NCBI GenBank assembly: GCA_947044405.1
Contig: CAMRHE010000134.1
Coordinates: 124,001-188,000, forward strand
From: Leptodactylus fallax
Lineage: Eukaryota; Chordata; Amphibia; Anura; Leptodactylidae
Reading direction: 5' to 3'
Length of the DNA stretch: 64,000 bases
The notes below the pieces were generated by a model, which worked only from the letters and a program-made list of their open reading frames with translations, did no database searches and was not told where the DNA came from. Below, piece after piece: positions 42,825 to 55,233 of this stretch (position 1 is its first letter; the number at the start of each line of letters is the position of its first letter). Position numbers and translations under genes: made by a program.

Positions 42825-45800
42825 CTGCAAACACATAGAAGTATGGGTAAGTTTTACATAAAATGGTTAATTCCACAGACATACTGATAGGGAATGTAGA
42901 TTGTGAGACCTATATGAGACAGTGACTGACCATATCTGTAAAGCACTGCAGAGTATGATGGTGCTATATAAGTAAGCATAATAAAACATACAAAATCAGT
43001 ACACTGGAGATCTCAAACAATGAAAAATAAAATACAAGCAGGCTGTGCCCGGAGCTCAGGGATTTCTTTCTGCAGCAATGTAATTCTGATTTGTCAATGA
43101 AAGGTGTGAACTAGAACACAGACCTAAAACACATCTGTACAAATAAGGGTACTTTCACACTACCGTTACAGTTATAACAGTCCATTGCTCTCATCAGTCA
43201 CAGAATGAGAGCAATGAACTTTAACAGCCCACTTCATCTGCATCGCTTTCCATTCACTATAATGTAAAAAAAAGGGAAGGAAGTGTTTTTTTCTGTCATG
43301 TTTGTTTATTTTTCTAAAAATATCCTGCATTCACCACTTTGTCTTCCATTAGTAAAAGCAAACAAATGTGACAGAAGTAAGCATCTATCATCTTATTTTT
43401 TACATTAGAGTGAATACAGACAGTGTGCTGTCTGCATCAGTCACTCCATCTATAAAATCTGTTGCTCTCATCCTATGAGACAGACTATAATAAAGGTAGT
43501 GTGAAAGTACCCTTAGCCATTATTGCCTACTGAAAAAAAAAAAAAAAAAAGCAAAGACTAAAAGTGATCAAACAATGATAAATGTTAAAGATATAATTAC
43601 AAAAGAAGGATTGTCCAAAGTGTAAAACTAAAGGTTTATACTGATAAAGATCTGTTAGGAAAAAATTTCCATTACTGATCAAAAGTTACAGCAATAGCAT
43701 TAATCGGTTTTCATACCATATCACTAGAAACACATACAGCAATGCAAAGCAATATTTCCTGTGGTCTACATAGGGAATCCGACCCTTTACCAACCTGTGT
43801 CCAAATAACGAAGGATACTCGTGTCTATGGATGGCTTAAATGGAGTCTACCCACCACCAAATTAGCTTCTAATCCACTGATATGCTTTTGTACAGGCAGC
43901 TAATGGCATAGTGGACATACAGTGGGGAAAACAAGTATTTGATACAAAGAATGGAGAGGTCTGTAATTTTTATCATAGGTACACTTCAACTTTGAGAGAC
44001 AACAAAAATCCAGAAAAGTCACATTGTATGATATTTAAATAATTAATTTGCATTTTATTGCATGAAATAAGTATATGATCATCTACCAACCAGCAAGAAT
44101 TCCGGCTGTCACAGACCTGTTAGTTTTTCCTACTCTGCACTCATTACCTGTATTAATTGCATCTGTTTGGACTCGTTACCTGTATAAAAGCCACCTGTCC
44201 ACACACTCAGTCACACTCCAACCTCTCCACCATGGCCAAGGCCAAAGAGCTGTCTAAGGACACCAGGGACAAAGTTGTAGACCTGCACAAGGCTGGGATG
44301 AAGTACAGGAACAAGTCGGCTCCATCGATATCGCCGCGTGGGAGCTGGCCTGCAATGCCAAAAGGTATGGGGCCATTTTTATTTTTTTTTTTTTAACTTT
44401 GAGGGATCACAGCGCAGTGCAATGCCCACGATCAGAGTGAACTTTGATCGTGGGCATTAACTCCGGGTCTCTGCTGTAACATTACTGCTGCAGAGCAGCC
44501 GCCATCTTTAAATACCTGGCATCTGCTGTAATAGTATGGCGGATGTCAGGAAGGGGTTAAGGTCAATTATCAGAAGTCGTAGGCTCTTAATATCTCCTTC
44601 CCCCCGTCATTGGTTCATTCTCTTATGGCCCACCCTTCTCCTTTTGTTGGGAATGAGACAACATCAAATACCTTGGACAACGTAGTACTGCAATGACAGA
44701 TCAGATTTGATCTGCAGCGTTGTTCAAAAGGCCTATACACTTGGTTTGGGTGTTGCGCAATCTATAAAATGAACATACTTCCCCCACTTCCTCTACCCGT
44801 TTCAGACGATACACATGCGTGTACCCTCAGCCTTCTTTGCGGCAGTCTCATGACCAGACACTGTTTATTTGGGCCAACAAACAAGCTAGACTGACCAGAT
44901 CGTTATTATTCTTTCCCAAGACATTGGGGGTCTGGGTGTTGCTCACATTAGATGTTACGACGCAGCACTCCTTCCGGGGGGAGTGTCTGGACTGGTGTCA
45001 CCATGAGTCGATAAAGCAATGGGTGGTTTTGGAGCAATCTGTCACTGAGGTCCCCTTACCTTCTATCCTCTGGCTGGATACACCCCCTTCATTGAGCTGA
45101 AGACACATCTGACCATGGGGCCTACCCTAAACAGCTTTTACTTCCCTCTTTCAGATGGAGGCTATTTTGCTAGCCCCGTCACGGATGTTCCCAATCTTAG
45201 GCAACCCTAAATTTGCTAGAGGAATGGGCCCAGGCCCTTTCTGCTCATGTCGTGAAGCGGGTATGGTTTGGGCAAAAGATTTCCACTTAAATCAGACCTG
45301 GACTCCTTACAGATTGCTGCTGGAATCCCAAGACTTGACTCCCCTGAAGGACCATACAATTAATGCACTTTTTATCTTCCCTTGCCTCCCCAGCAAGCTA
45401 TTATAGACAATGACCCAATTTGAAAACGCGTGCTCTAGAGTCGGTTCTTATCAAGACGCTCTGTCCATTCTATAATCTCTTAATCTCGCCCGATAAAGAC
45501 TACATCCCACCATTTCTATCTAAATGGGAAGAATACCTTGGTCTGTCTTTGTCTGCCCTCCCAGACCAGTAGAATACTAGAATTTGCCCATAAATCCTCT
45601 ATTGCCAGTAAATACCAGGAACAAGGGTACAAACACCTGACTGAGGTACCACGTCCTGGTCAGACTACGTAAGAGGTTTCCTACCGTCTCTCCCCTTTGT
45701 TAGAGATGCAGGTCTGCAGAGGACTCTTCTCTGCACTCTTCTCCATATTTTCTAGTCATGCCCAATATTGCGGTCCTACTGGGATGGTGTACACCTCAGG

Positions 45801-48800
45801 CTCACGAGAGTTTTCCAGTTCTCCATATCAATAACACCGGCCTTTTTTCTGCTACATGTCTAGGACCTCTCCCTACGAGCCTCTTGAAAATCCTCCCTCA
45901 AACACTTTGTGAACGCTGCTAGATCTTGCATACCGCCCCTCCCACGCTGGTGCACTGGATCTGCAGAGTGGAAGACATTCAGAAAAATATGCATGACCTG
46001 GATCATGTTTCAGGGCATGCAGGACTACCGAGACCTTATGAAGACCTGAAGAACTGTGTAGGGCTAGTGGAGAGAAGTACTGATCCCCCTCCCCCCTTTC
46101 CTGTCTTCTTCATTCTCTGCTTTTTGGGTCCCTCCCTCCCTCCTTCTCATGCACCCCTCCTTCCTCCTTATGATAGGTCTTCATATATTGTAACCGTTTC
46201 AATTGAGTCCCTTTCCGTTTGCCTTATTATAAATTTTCAATTAGACTTGTTACCCCTGGACTGCCAAATATCTGTAATTTTCATTGGCACCACCCAGCAC
46301 ATCCTGTTTACACATGTCTGTGTTTTTATTATTTTGTACACTGATGTTTCTTATATATAACCCCAATAATATGCCCCTTTTCCCATATATAACAAAAATG
46401 TAAAAACACAAAACATCGTATAAACCACCGCACACTTGGTATTGCCATGTCCGTAACTAACTGTACAATGAAACTAAACTAGCACTGTGAACGATTTAAA
46501 AAAAAATATGGAATAATAAAAACACAGCCCAAAATGGTACCAATAAAAAGCACAGCTCATCCTGCAAATAAGCCTTCATTCAGCTCCATCAATAGAAAAA
46601 TAAAAAAGTTACCCCTCTCATACCCAACAATAGAATATAGGTAATATATTATTTATGCTGTATGGCGAAGAGCGAAAAATGTAAAATTTTCAAAAACAAT
46701 GCCAGAATTGATGTTTATTTTCAATTTCCTCCAGAAAGATAATGAAATATTGTCATCGTAATTGGTGTCATTAAAAAATGCATATCATTCCAAAAAATAA
46801 AACCCAACATCTTTAGGGTAAAACTGGCTGCAGCAAGAAGGGAATGTGCATGCGTATATCTTGGTACACGCAAAAAATTTTAGGAGTGTGTTTCTCTGTT
46901 AACACAAAGTGACAAAATGATAATAGTACCTCTTGAGAAATTCCTTGAACGGTGTAGTTTCTAAAACAGAGTCATATTTGGGGGGCAAATTATTTTATCT
47001 CAAAGCCTCTTCAAATTCCCCCCAATGTAGTGTAAATGTTCACACTAGGCCTCAAAAGTGCATAGTGCTCTTTCATTTATGAGCCTTGTCTTATTTCCAG
47101 GCAAAAGATTTGGGGCACATGTAGGGCGTTTCCATAATCAGGAAACAAAGCATAATAACTGGAGACTTTTCACAGTGCCTCAAGCTAGGCATGACATAAC
47201 AGGCAATGAAATAGCATATACCTGGGAACAATTAAATTTTCATTATGCATCATCCACATTTGCATCAGCACTTTTCTTCTTAGAAACCATCAATTGTTCA
47301 CTATACCACTTGATAAATTCCTTAAGTGGTGTAGTTTCCAAAATTGGGTCACCAGAGATATGGTAGATAATAGTTATTAACTAATTTGGGTTGTATGTCT
47401 GTCTGAAAAGCAGAGTTTCACATTTTGAAAATTACAAATTTTCAACATTTCCATCAAATTTCCTCTTTTTTTTTCCTTTTATAAATAAATGCAAAATATA
47501 TTGATCAATGTTTATTGTTGCCTAAAATCAGGGGTATGTACTGAAATAAGGAAATGAACAATACTTACCTTCTGTATTCCCGCCTCTGTGGCACACTCAC
47601 CCCCCCCCCCCCACCAGGCTTTGTTGACAGGACAGCAACATGTGACCACTGCACATCACTAGCCTCAATGATGTTGCCTTGTCAACAAACCACATAACAC
47701 CTTTATCTTTTATTGACTCTTTCTAGGGGAAAATAAAATGGAAAAAAAAAAATTCCACTGATGTTGCATTTTTTGATTTGGTGCCATTCACCACACAGCA
47801 TAGCTAAAATGTTCTCTTTATTCTATGGTTTATTATGATTACACCAGTATCAAATACATAGTGTATATACGTTTTGATACTTTTGTACAAGCAAAGTATC
47901 ATTACCTTATTTGTTGTTCTCTCTATGTGGCTTCATGCAGTCTTGTTTTATGTGGGACAAGATGTGGTTTTCATTAGTACCATTTTGGGTTACACAGGAC
48001 TTATTCAACATTTGTTATTGGGGGAACTAAAGAAGTCAGTCATTGTTTTTTATATTTTTTTTTTCCTACAGCGTTCACTGTGCGTTTTAAATAAGGTGTT
48101 ACATAAAAAAAAAAAAAAAATTTATACACACACACACACAATCTCAAAACCACTTAAATATATTTTTTAACTTTGCCCATTTTTCTTTTCATGTAAAACT
48201 TGCAAGTCTAATAGGCATACATCCATTGGAGGTCTGGGAACACTGTTAGGCACCTCCATCTGCCTATGCAACCATCGGCACCTTTCGTAGGGGATTGATG
48301 GCGAAAAAAGGAGACCCCTCCTTCAAACCACTGAGATAACACAGTGACTAACAATGGCATCTAAAGGGTTAATTATGTTTTTATAAAATTACCCATCTGT
48401 TCACAGAACACTATTGTAGGCATAAAACAGATTCACTCATATTAAGTAGTGAATGCTTATTTACCTGTTGCCATCTTTTCCATACTGCCAACCACAAGGC
48501 TGTCAAACACTTGACCATGAATCCTCTCTAGCATTTCCCGCTGCTCCTTGGAAGACCCTACCAACATTTGTGCAAATGTGTAGCCTCCAATAGACATTGC
48601 ATGGAGGTAAAGTTTACGTGAACAAAGGTCCTTTTCTACCATCAGGATATCTAACAAATTCTCTGCATAATCCAGACCTGCCTTAGGCCACAAAAAGTGT
48701 GATAATGAGCTCTCTGCCACCAACACATCAAAGCCCAGTTTAAAGTACAGCTGGATATATTTCTCATGGGCTCGAGCACTTGAGCCCAGCCAAGGAAGGA

Positions 48801-49020
48801 ACAGTACCAATGGTCGAGCAGATGGACAGTTCTCACATACTTCTGGGTTGGTGTACAACGACACTGACTTAGAATACTTTTTCACATGAGGAAGCAATGA
48901 AGTAGTCAAAGCTTGATTATGAGCGACAGATCCAGAAGTTGCTTTCATAGTAAGGTAAGCAGGTGATACGCTTGCTTGATGCTGCAGAAAACGACCCTGT
49001 AGTAAAGGAACAGCCAACAT
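42460..49020 (-). CDS. TMEM53-like DUF829 protein, alpha/beta-hydrolase fold, two coding exons
   Basis: Joining 49020-48465 and 42824-42460 gives 921 nt, a 306-residue protein with a stop at 42460-42462. The DUF829 domain spans about 69-300. [10 protein letters not shown] (70-79) is the first core strand. [10 protein letters not shown] (140-149) holds the likely nucleophile Ser143, CINDP holds Asp243, and VHAGHLRKH has His275/His278 as acid and base, in the order seen in TMEM53. TMEM53 is a nuclear-envelope protein of the same family; this protein is clearly a relative, but it is more like the fish and amphibian TMEM53-like paralogues with an FLPWLG...SIGGYTF pattern, so I give no symbol. Residues 1-68 are poorly conserved. 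No convincing signal peptide is seen. The substrate is unknown. Confidence 0.85.
42877..42985 (+). repeat. SINE 3-prime half, just inside the DUF829 intron
   Basis: Matches the 3-prime part of the SINE at 35832: ACATACTGATAGGGAATGTA, TAAAGCACTGCAGAGTATG, CTATATAAGTAAGCATAATA. It is 53 bp upstream (in gene sense) of the terminal exon acceptor. Confidence 0.75.
43147..43512. repeat. Harbinger-like palindromic MITE in the DUF829 intron
   Basis: GGGTACTTTCACACTACCGTT pairs with AAGGTAGTGTGAAAGTACCC, with TAA (43144-43146) and TTA (43513-43515) flanks. The inner ACAGTCCATTGCTCTCATC also has an inverted partner near 43460. Confidence 0.75.
43920..44312 (+). mobile_element. Tc1-like element, 5-prime end only
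   Basis: Starts CAGTGGGGAAAACAAGTATTT after TA (43918-43919). The transposase start codon at 44232 gives [20 protein letters not shown], then homology stops after about 25 codons and unrelated sequence begins. A different Tc1 lineage from elements A/B and C/D. Confidence 0.8.
44313..44569. repeat. TTAA-family fragment
   Basis: A T-run, then paired CCCACGATCAGAGTGAAC / GTTC... and GATCGTGGGCATT, a CCGCCATCTTTAAATACCTGG block, and AGGAAGGGGTTAA at 44548-44560, the typical right end of this family. Confidence 0.45.
44570..46230 (+). mobile_element. L1/Tx1-like LINE ORF2 C-terminal remnant in the DUF829 intron
   Basis: Conceptual frames give [22 protein letters not shown] sequence near 44925 and a C-terminal [17 protein letters not shown] near 45745, the order seen in L1 ORF2 tails. 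Many stops and frameshifts. The 5-prime part is missing. Confidence 0.65.
46360..47530 (-). repeat. R-family repeat (GTGTAGTTTCCAAAATGGGGTC modules), inverted copy
   Basis: GATAAATTCCTTAAGTGGTG then TAGTTTCCAAAATTGGGTCA at 47310 and a similar module at 46945. The piece at 47370-47510 is the complement of 57640-57830 (TTTGCATTTATTTATTA..., GCTCTGCTTTTCAGACA). The superfamily is not recognised. Confidence 0.55.
47531..48464. repeat. K-family related sequence with simple repeats in the DUF829 intron
   Basis: ATGTGGGACAAGATGTGGTT and TTCTATGGTTTATTATGATT are shared with 35300-35470. A run of C lies at 47600-47613, a poly-A at 48104-48120 and (CA)n at 48127-48140. No coding sequence. Confidence 0.5.
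48465..49020 (-). CDS. DUF829 gene, coding exon 1
   Basis: Starts [15 protein letters not shown]. An acceptor-like ATTTATAACCAG lies just upstream of this ATG, so an upstream non-coding exon is likely. A second acceptor-like CCTTTACTACAG lies inside the first codons; if it is the real one, translation begins in an unseen upstream exon or at Met25. The donor is ACAG/GTAAAT, phase 1. Confidence 0.8.
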
Positions 49021-49133
49021 TAAACCTGGTTATAAATTACAAAATAAAATATTTGCATGGATCAAAATGTGTGTATTATGTCAAAATAATACTATACAAA
49101 ATATAGACCCTTGAAGTTGCCAATTCTGTCCCT

Positions 49134-49505
49134 AAAAGGGGTTTTCCCATTAAGGAGACTTATCCCCTATTCTATAGATAGGGAATAAGTGTTAATTGCT
49201 GGGAGTTCGACTACCAGGTCCCCAGCAATCAAGAACAGTTGACAAACTCCCCCATGCTTCCTCCTTGTGAATGAGCCCAGTGCGCTTGCGGACATGCTCT
49301 CCATTCACTGCTATAGGGCTGCTGGGAATGTAATCTCTGGCAACCCCTTGGCAGTGAATGAAGCACCAGTCACACAAGCACACTGGGGTTCCCATTCAAA
49401 AGTAGGAGGCAAGGGTGACTTTCGTTCGCTCTTTCTCCTGACAATCTGACACTTATCCCATATCCACAGGATAAAGGATAAGTGTTCTTAATGGGACAAC
49501 CCCTT
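49134..49505. repeat. MITE of the AGGGG/ACCCC group upstream of the DUF829 exon
   Basis: AAAAGGGGTTTTCCCATTAA at left and TTAATGGGACAACCCCTTTA at right. GACTTATCCC...GGGAATAAGTGTTA pairs with TAAAGGATAAGTGTTC near the other end. Confidence 0.65.
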
Positions 49506-51115
49506 TAAAGGAACAGTCCACAAAAACTTAACGTAGATCAGTGTTTTTGTAAACTGGTAGCATACTGACCCATTTTTTTCTGTTTCCATACACACAACTG
49601 TGTTTTTCACTGGTGTGTGTGTGCGCCTGTGGTGGGCTGATGGGGGCCATCAGCCTGGATGAAAAACTCAGGACAGGTCCTATTACTATTCATTTTACAG
49701 TTCAGACTCATTCATTGAACTATATGGGTCTGTGGAAAGAATGGATGGCACACAGTTATCCATGTGCTATCCATTACGTTTTCTCACAGACCTGTACATG
49801 CACACTCTTGTGGATACTGGTGTGAACGATGATTAAAATCAAGTAATTATTGGCCTCATTGTGGATATGGAGTGATGTGAGTAATGAAAATGTCTGTACA
49901 GAGCTGTGGAATATTCTGCTGCTAAACAAGGTAACCTAAATGAATAAATATATACACGTAACTGCTTTCCCTAGGGAAGTCTGCATACTGCTTGATAATC
50001 CTATATTGGGTTACGTGATCACCAGGTGCCTCCATCCCATGCATGGAAGGGCTACTTGGTCTTAGCACACACAGATCTGTTCTGTCAGAGACTAATATCA
50101 AACAGGGGCTGTTTCACATAGTAACTGGAGTAGAAAACTGCAAAAATAGCGATTACATACAGACCCCAGCAGTTTATTTTGTAGTCTGCCTGTCAACAGC
50201 TCAACACTAGTGTAAACTGTGCATAAATAACAAATATATGCATACATAATAATAAAAAAAACTAATATAAAATTCAAATAAAGAAATATTAAATTGACAA
50301 AAAAAAAATAAAAAATTAATGGAATGAACAAAAACAAAATCTAAACCAAATAAATTTTTTTTGCTGTGTTTCACATGTGACCTTAGCCTTAAAGTGATAA
50401 ATTGCTGTGAAAAATAAAAACTGGATACATCAAAGCCAATTTTAGGTTTTAATAAATGAGTCCAATTGATTATGTAATTCAGCAGCAAGGCAAGAAAAGC
50501 AAAACAAAACATTACACAACTTTTTATGTAGTTTTTACATATGAAATGTAAAGTGTTGATCAATAGTAGAGTTAAATGTGGGAGAAACAGTTTGAACACT
50601 GCGTCCTATGCATGTTGGATGATACATACACCCAACAGACTTGTCATAATTTTCTGTGACTGAAAATCAGTTCCATCTGAATGGGGTTGTTCCGATAACA
50701 AACACGTGAATTTCTTCCAGCTCCATTCAGATGAATGGAAAAGCTGCAGAAATTTCTGCAACAAATCTGCCATGTATAAATTCACTCTTAGTTCCCACAT
50801 ACACACACACACACAACTGAGTGCAGTGTATGGGTCAGGGAAAACTGAATGGATGGCATACGGATTGGTATCTGGGTGCCGTCAGTGATATTTACTGACC
50901 CATACACTTGAACGAATGGGTAGACCCATAAAAGCGGACAGGCATAGAACCGCGTCCATATTTTGCAGCTCTTTTCTATGACTCAGACACACAGCCGCAA
51001 AAACTACAGCTTTGTGTATGGGGCCATAGAAAAGAATGGGCCAATATATTATCTGCAATTTGGGACCCTTCATTGCACATAACATACAGTAATAAACTAC
51101 ACTCCTGTGCATTAG
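49506..51115. other. Repeat-derived intergenic sequence, not classified
   Basis: A (GT)n run at 49610 and (CA)n at 50798-50812. GATCACATGTGACCTTAGCCTTA near 50370 is an M1 end relic. Palindromic bits include GCTCCATTCAGATGAATGG at about 50719. The ORFs here are short and unsupported. Confidence 0.35.
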
Positions 51116-51116
51116 G

Positions 51117-51413
51117 CCTTAGGGAATGTTCACACTGAGCTTATTAGAGCTGATTTTGACGCAGATTTGGTCTTAAAAACTGCTTTGAAAAATACCTGAA
51201 ATCTGCCTCCTATTTCAATGAAGCAGCCTGCCATATTTGCAGGTAGATTCCACCAGAAACTCCCTTAAAAATATAAGGGCGGTGAAAAAAAAAAAAAAAA
51301 ACTCAAGGGGATTGTGAGGATTTTTTTTCCCCAAAAACCACTAGAGGTTTAAGGAAACAGAACCCAGTGTGCTAAGCAAAAAAACTGTTCCAAAATCTGC
51401 TTCAGAAACTTCT
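51117..51413. repeat. MITE-like segment with GGGAATGTTCACACTGAGC start
   Basis: The left end follows CCTTA. The right end was not delimited. A-runs and T-runs at about 51285 and 51322 could pair. Confidence 0.4.
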
Positions 51414-51416
51414 TTA

Positions 51417-51793
51417 GGTTAAGGCGGAAACACAGCTTCTTTTGTTGCGGTTTTTGAGCCAAAGCCAACAATGGCTACAAAAGGAATGGGAAATATATAG
51501 GAAGCTCTTATACTTCTACCTTCTGCTTAATCCACTCCCAATTTTGGCTTAACAAAATCTGCAACAAAAAAAGAGCTGCTTTCCCGCTTTTTTTCAGCCT
51601 GAAGGAAAAAAAAAAAAAAAAAGACAACAACACTTACCTGCGTTTTTTCAGCCAAAGCCAGGAGTGGGTTGAACAGAAGGGAGAGATTTAAGTGTTCCCT
51701 TTATATTTCCCATTCCCTTTGTAGCCACTCTCAGCAAATCTCAGCACATTCTACATAAAAAGAGCAGCTTTTCTGCAATGTTGGGCCTTAGCC
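51417..51793. repeat. Two partial M1 MITE copies joined by an A-run
   Basis: The first part carries GAGCCAAAGCCAACAATGGC and the second AGCCAAAGCCAGGAGTGGG...TTGGGCCTTAGCC. The outer ends are AGGTTAAGGC and GGGCCTTAGCC with TTA after. A run of about 18 A sits at 51606-51623. Confidence 0.65.
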
Positions 51794-52369
51794 TTACTTT
51801 CCTCTTTTAGTCATAGATTCTGTTACCTTACCAGTATAATCTGAGGACCCTGCAGAACTGTGGTATCAAAGCACTTTGATGTTAAGAATATCAGACCAAA
51901 CCCTTAGGGTCCTCCATCCCTCTGTTCCAGCAATCTTCTGAAGACCTCAAGAATCTGTGTTATTCTTTCCTTACAGTACTTATTATACTGCCTCTCAATG
52001 TGTAGTGAAGGTAACAAAGTCCATCCTTCCTTCTGTCAATATAAAGATAAAACAAGTTCCTAGAAAGTTTGTTCTATCTGCACTAGGGAAGATAAGAATG
52101 AAAGAACTTGCTTACCCTGGATATTCCAAACTGCTTAACTGTATAGTTCACAAAACTGGTAGTTTTAAAGTAGTTATGCTGGCAATGAAATTTTTACACA
52201 TGTACTAATATACATACTGGCGTCACTGCGCCAATTCATAAGTTTGTAGAATGCTGCGGTGGGGGTTGGGTGGAGTCTTTGTGCTGCACTACTGAGAAAC
52301 CAATGTTGGCTCATCAGCAGCGGGGAGTGCAGAAAGTGCAGAGACTAACCCCGCATATGGGCTACCGGA

Positions 52370-52510
52370 CGGTATGTCGCTAGGAGCCAGGAACTCCTAG
52401 CAGCATAGATAACTACACTGCAAGGAGTCCCTTCTCCCGGCATACTGTTTAGGCCAGTAAAACCGGCCTACATACAGGACGAGTTTCATGGCTGAAACTC
52501 ATTTTGTGTG
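52370..52510. repeat. Dispersed repeat matching 11140-11335
   Basis: TCCTAGCAGCATAGATAACT, AGGAGTCCCTTCTCCCGGCA, AGTTTCATGGCTGA in the same order. Confidence 0.6.
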
Positions 52511-52516
52511 AATCTA

Positions 52517-52795
52517 GGGTTATTCACACGACAGTGACGTTTTTGATGGATCTAATGGCTGTTTTGCATATATTCCATTTCGTTTTTGATGGCCGAGCGT
52601 CATCCATTTTGCATCAGTTTTTTACTGTCAGTGAAAAAAAGATTAGATGCATTTCACTGGTCTTTCTTTTTTGACACAACCCACTGATCCGTGAATAGAT
52701 TCATTGAATTCAATGTGTTCTCAAAACAGACATGTGACAGATGGTGCAAAAATGGACGTCCGACATTCATTTCTCACTGTCGTGTGAATAAGCCC
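52517..52795. repeat. Harbinger-like MITE (GGGTTATTCACACGACAGTG ends)
   Basis: The complement of the right end reads GGGCTTATTCACACGACAGTG. The right flank is TTA (52796-52798) and the left CTA. The inner part has ATGGACG/CGTTTTTGATGG inverted motifs. A second related but incomplete unit follows at 52799-53010. Confidence 0.7.
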
Positions 52796-53110
52796 TTAGG
52801 CTTAGTTTTTTGCAAAGTCCATCACATGAAAGAACGCATTGATTTTAATGTGTCTATTCACATGTTCGTTTTTTTTGTTTTATCCCAATAGATGTCAATG
52901 GATCAGTTTTCAATTGATGTAAAACAGAATGATGTCCCTTTTACGTCTGTTAAAAATGGATCAGTGGGATGGGTCAAAAAAGACAGACAAATGAAATAAT
53001 CCGTTTTTTTTTTTTTATATACTAATATACTGAGTTAAAAACTGCTGCAATACGGATCAGCTTTCAAGTGGTAAATAACTCGGATGTGATAGGACATGAA
53101 AGGTCCTCTT

Positions 53111-53458
53111 TAACCCCTTAACGCTCTGCGCCGTACTATTACGTCACGCTGAGTGTGTAGGCAACGTTCAGCACTGTAATAATACGGCGTTGTAACGCTG
53201 CGGGCACAGGAGCTGTGCCTGCGGCATTACTTCCAGCATTCAGCTGTGTTATACAGCCGAGGCCCGGGACTAGCCGACGGAGTCGGAAGACACTTTCGAC
53301 TCTGGCGAATTAATCCCCTGGATACCGTGATCAATAACAACGGCCTCCTGACTACCATTGCACAATCACCATAAGGAGCCTATGTGCGATGTACAGTAAT
53401 ACTATGTATTGCAGTACACTGCACTGGGGATCAAAGATCCCAGGTTCAAGTCCCCTGA

Positions 53459-53465
<7 letters not shown>
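53111..53465. repeat. TTAA-family left end, truncated
   Basis: TTAACCCCTTAACGCTCTGC opens it, with GCCGTACTATTACGTCACGC and an inverted AATAATACGGCGTTG. It runs into a poly-A of 27 at 53465-53491 and the Tc1 fragment beyond. Confidence 0.5.
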
Positions 53466-53491
<26 letters not shown>

Positions 53492-53504
53492 CCCATAACG
53501 AGAC

Positions 53505-54272
53505 AAAATTGGAAGTTTATGGAAGGTGTGTGTCCCAATACATCTGGCGTAAAACTAACACAGCAATTCAGAAAAAGAACATCATACCGACAGTCAAACA
53601 TAGTGGTGGTATCGTGATGGTCTGGGGCTGCTTTGCTGCTTCAGAACCTGGACGACTTGCTGTAATTGATGAAACCATGAATTCTGCTTTCTACCAGAAA
53701 ATCCTGAAGGAGAATGACCGGCCATCAGTTTGGGACCTTAAGCTCAAATGTCCTTGGTTTCTGCAGCAAGACAATGACCCAGAGCACACCAGCAAATCCA
53801 ACTCTTAATGTCTCAAAAAAATAAATAAATGAATAAAAAAAAAAAAAAATGAAGGTTTTGTAGTGGCCCAGTCAAAATCCGTACTTGAGCTGTTGTGGCA
53901 TGACCTTAAACAGGCCGTTCATGCTTGAAAACCCCCCAATGTGGCTGAATTAAAACAATTCTGCAAAGAAGAGTGGGCCAAAATTCCTGCACAGAGATGT
54001 GAAAGACTCACTGCCTGCTATCACAAATGCACTGCCAAGGGTGGCGCAGGCAGTTATTAGATTTAAGGGGAAATTACTTTTCACATAGGGCCAGGTTTCT
54101 TTGGATAGTTTTTTTTTTAACTGTAATAAAATTAAATCATCATTGAAAAGCTGCATTTTGTATTCACCCAGGTTATCTTTGTCTGATATTGAAATTTGTT
54201 TAATAATCTGAAACATGGAAGTATGACAAAAAAAGAAATCTGTAAGAGGGCTAATACTTTATCAAAGCACAG
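53505..54272 (+). pseudogene. Frog Prince-like Tc1 transposon, 3-prime half
   Basis: Readable transposase: GRCVSQYIWRKTNTAIQKKN, IIPTVKHSGG, MVWGCFAASEPGRLAVI, then LQQDNDPEHTSKS (second catalytic Asp). After an A-rich insertion at 53810-53850 come remnants of the C-terminal region (QAVHA, CKEEWAKIPAQRCERL). This matches the Frog Prince lineage of ranid Tc1 elements as I recall it. The right terminal repeat continues to CACAG at 54272, then TA. The 5-prime half is absent. Confidence 0.82.
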
Positions 54273-54274
54273 TA

Positions 54275-55230
54275 CTTCTGAATGCCAAACACAGTATACA
54301 AGTGTATATCATAATATGTGCATAGGCTTCTACTGTGTAAACCTAGGGCTCTCTGGGGATCCTAATGATAGGCCATCAATTTTAAGAATCAGATAATCCC
54401 TTTAAATCACTATATAAAAAGTTCTGCAACTTCCTAATACACTTTTTTCAACTCCTAAGTATTTGCTATCAGTGTATTAGAACACTGGAGAGCAAATTTG
54501 TCTTAGGCTAGAGCTACATGGCGACTTTAACCACTACTCCTGTCGCAGGACCAAAGATCGCCAGGGCCCACTGTGGCTCCTTCACGAATGTTAATATTCA
54601 CAATTGCAATCTAGGCCAATCATGGACTGCATTGGAGCAACTGGTACTATTTTCAGATCACCATTTCCTTTCAGTAAGAGGAAACATTATTATTTAACAT
54701 CCAGAGGCTGAAAAGACCTCAGTTAAGGCAAACTTGTCCGAACAGTAACTGTGCCCTAACCCCAGGCAGCAACAAATACTGAAAGACTTACATTACAAAG
54801 TACTATGTGTATTCTGAAATGCTGCAGAATTTCAGAGAGAACATAGCCTGACAGAGAGTAGGACACAGAGAAAATGGTCGGATGGGCGTCTCCCCTCTAA
54901 CTTGACAGTCTACATGTTTGAGTCTAGGCAGAAACCTGTCAATCAGGCTGACTGGGAAGCCGCACAGCAGACACTCCTCCCTTTGCCCAGCTCTCCAAGA
55001 TCTTTGTAATGAGGAAGCCTCTGAGCTTTCCTACAAACGGGGTAACATAATGTAGAATTCCAGTCCATATATTGGCCATATTTAAATCCAGGTGGGAAAC
55101 CCAAACTCCAAGCATCATAGTGATGCTAGAAATCCCTGTATCCCGACAGTACCACTGTCCCATAATAAATACAATACAGGAAGGGATTCCTAGCATGACA
55201 GATCACTATCATGGTTTGAGTCCGAGTCTC
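54275..55230. other. No recognisable gene; one MITE relic
   Basis: AGATAATCCCTTTAA near 54390 is the end of an AGGGG-family relic. The rest, including TCTCCAAGATCTTTGTAATG, is unassigned. Confidence 0.35.
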
Positions 55231-55233
55231 TTT

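Noticed and set aside
45926..46360. 144-codon ORF
   Set aside because: It covers the tail of a degenerate L1 ORF2 and its 3-prime UTR in mixed frames, without homology of its own.
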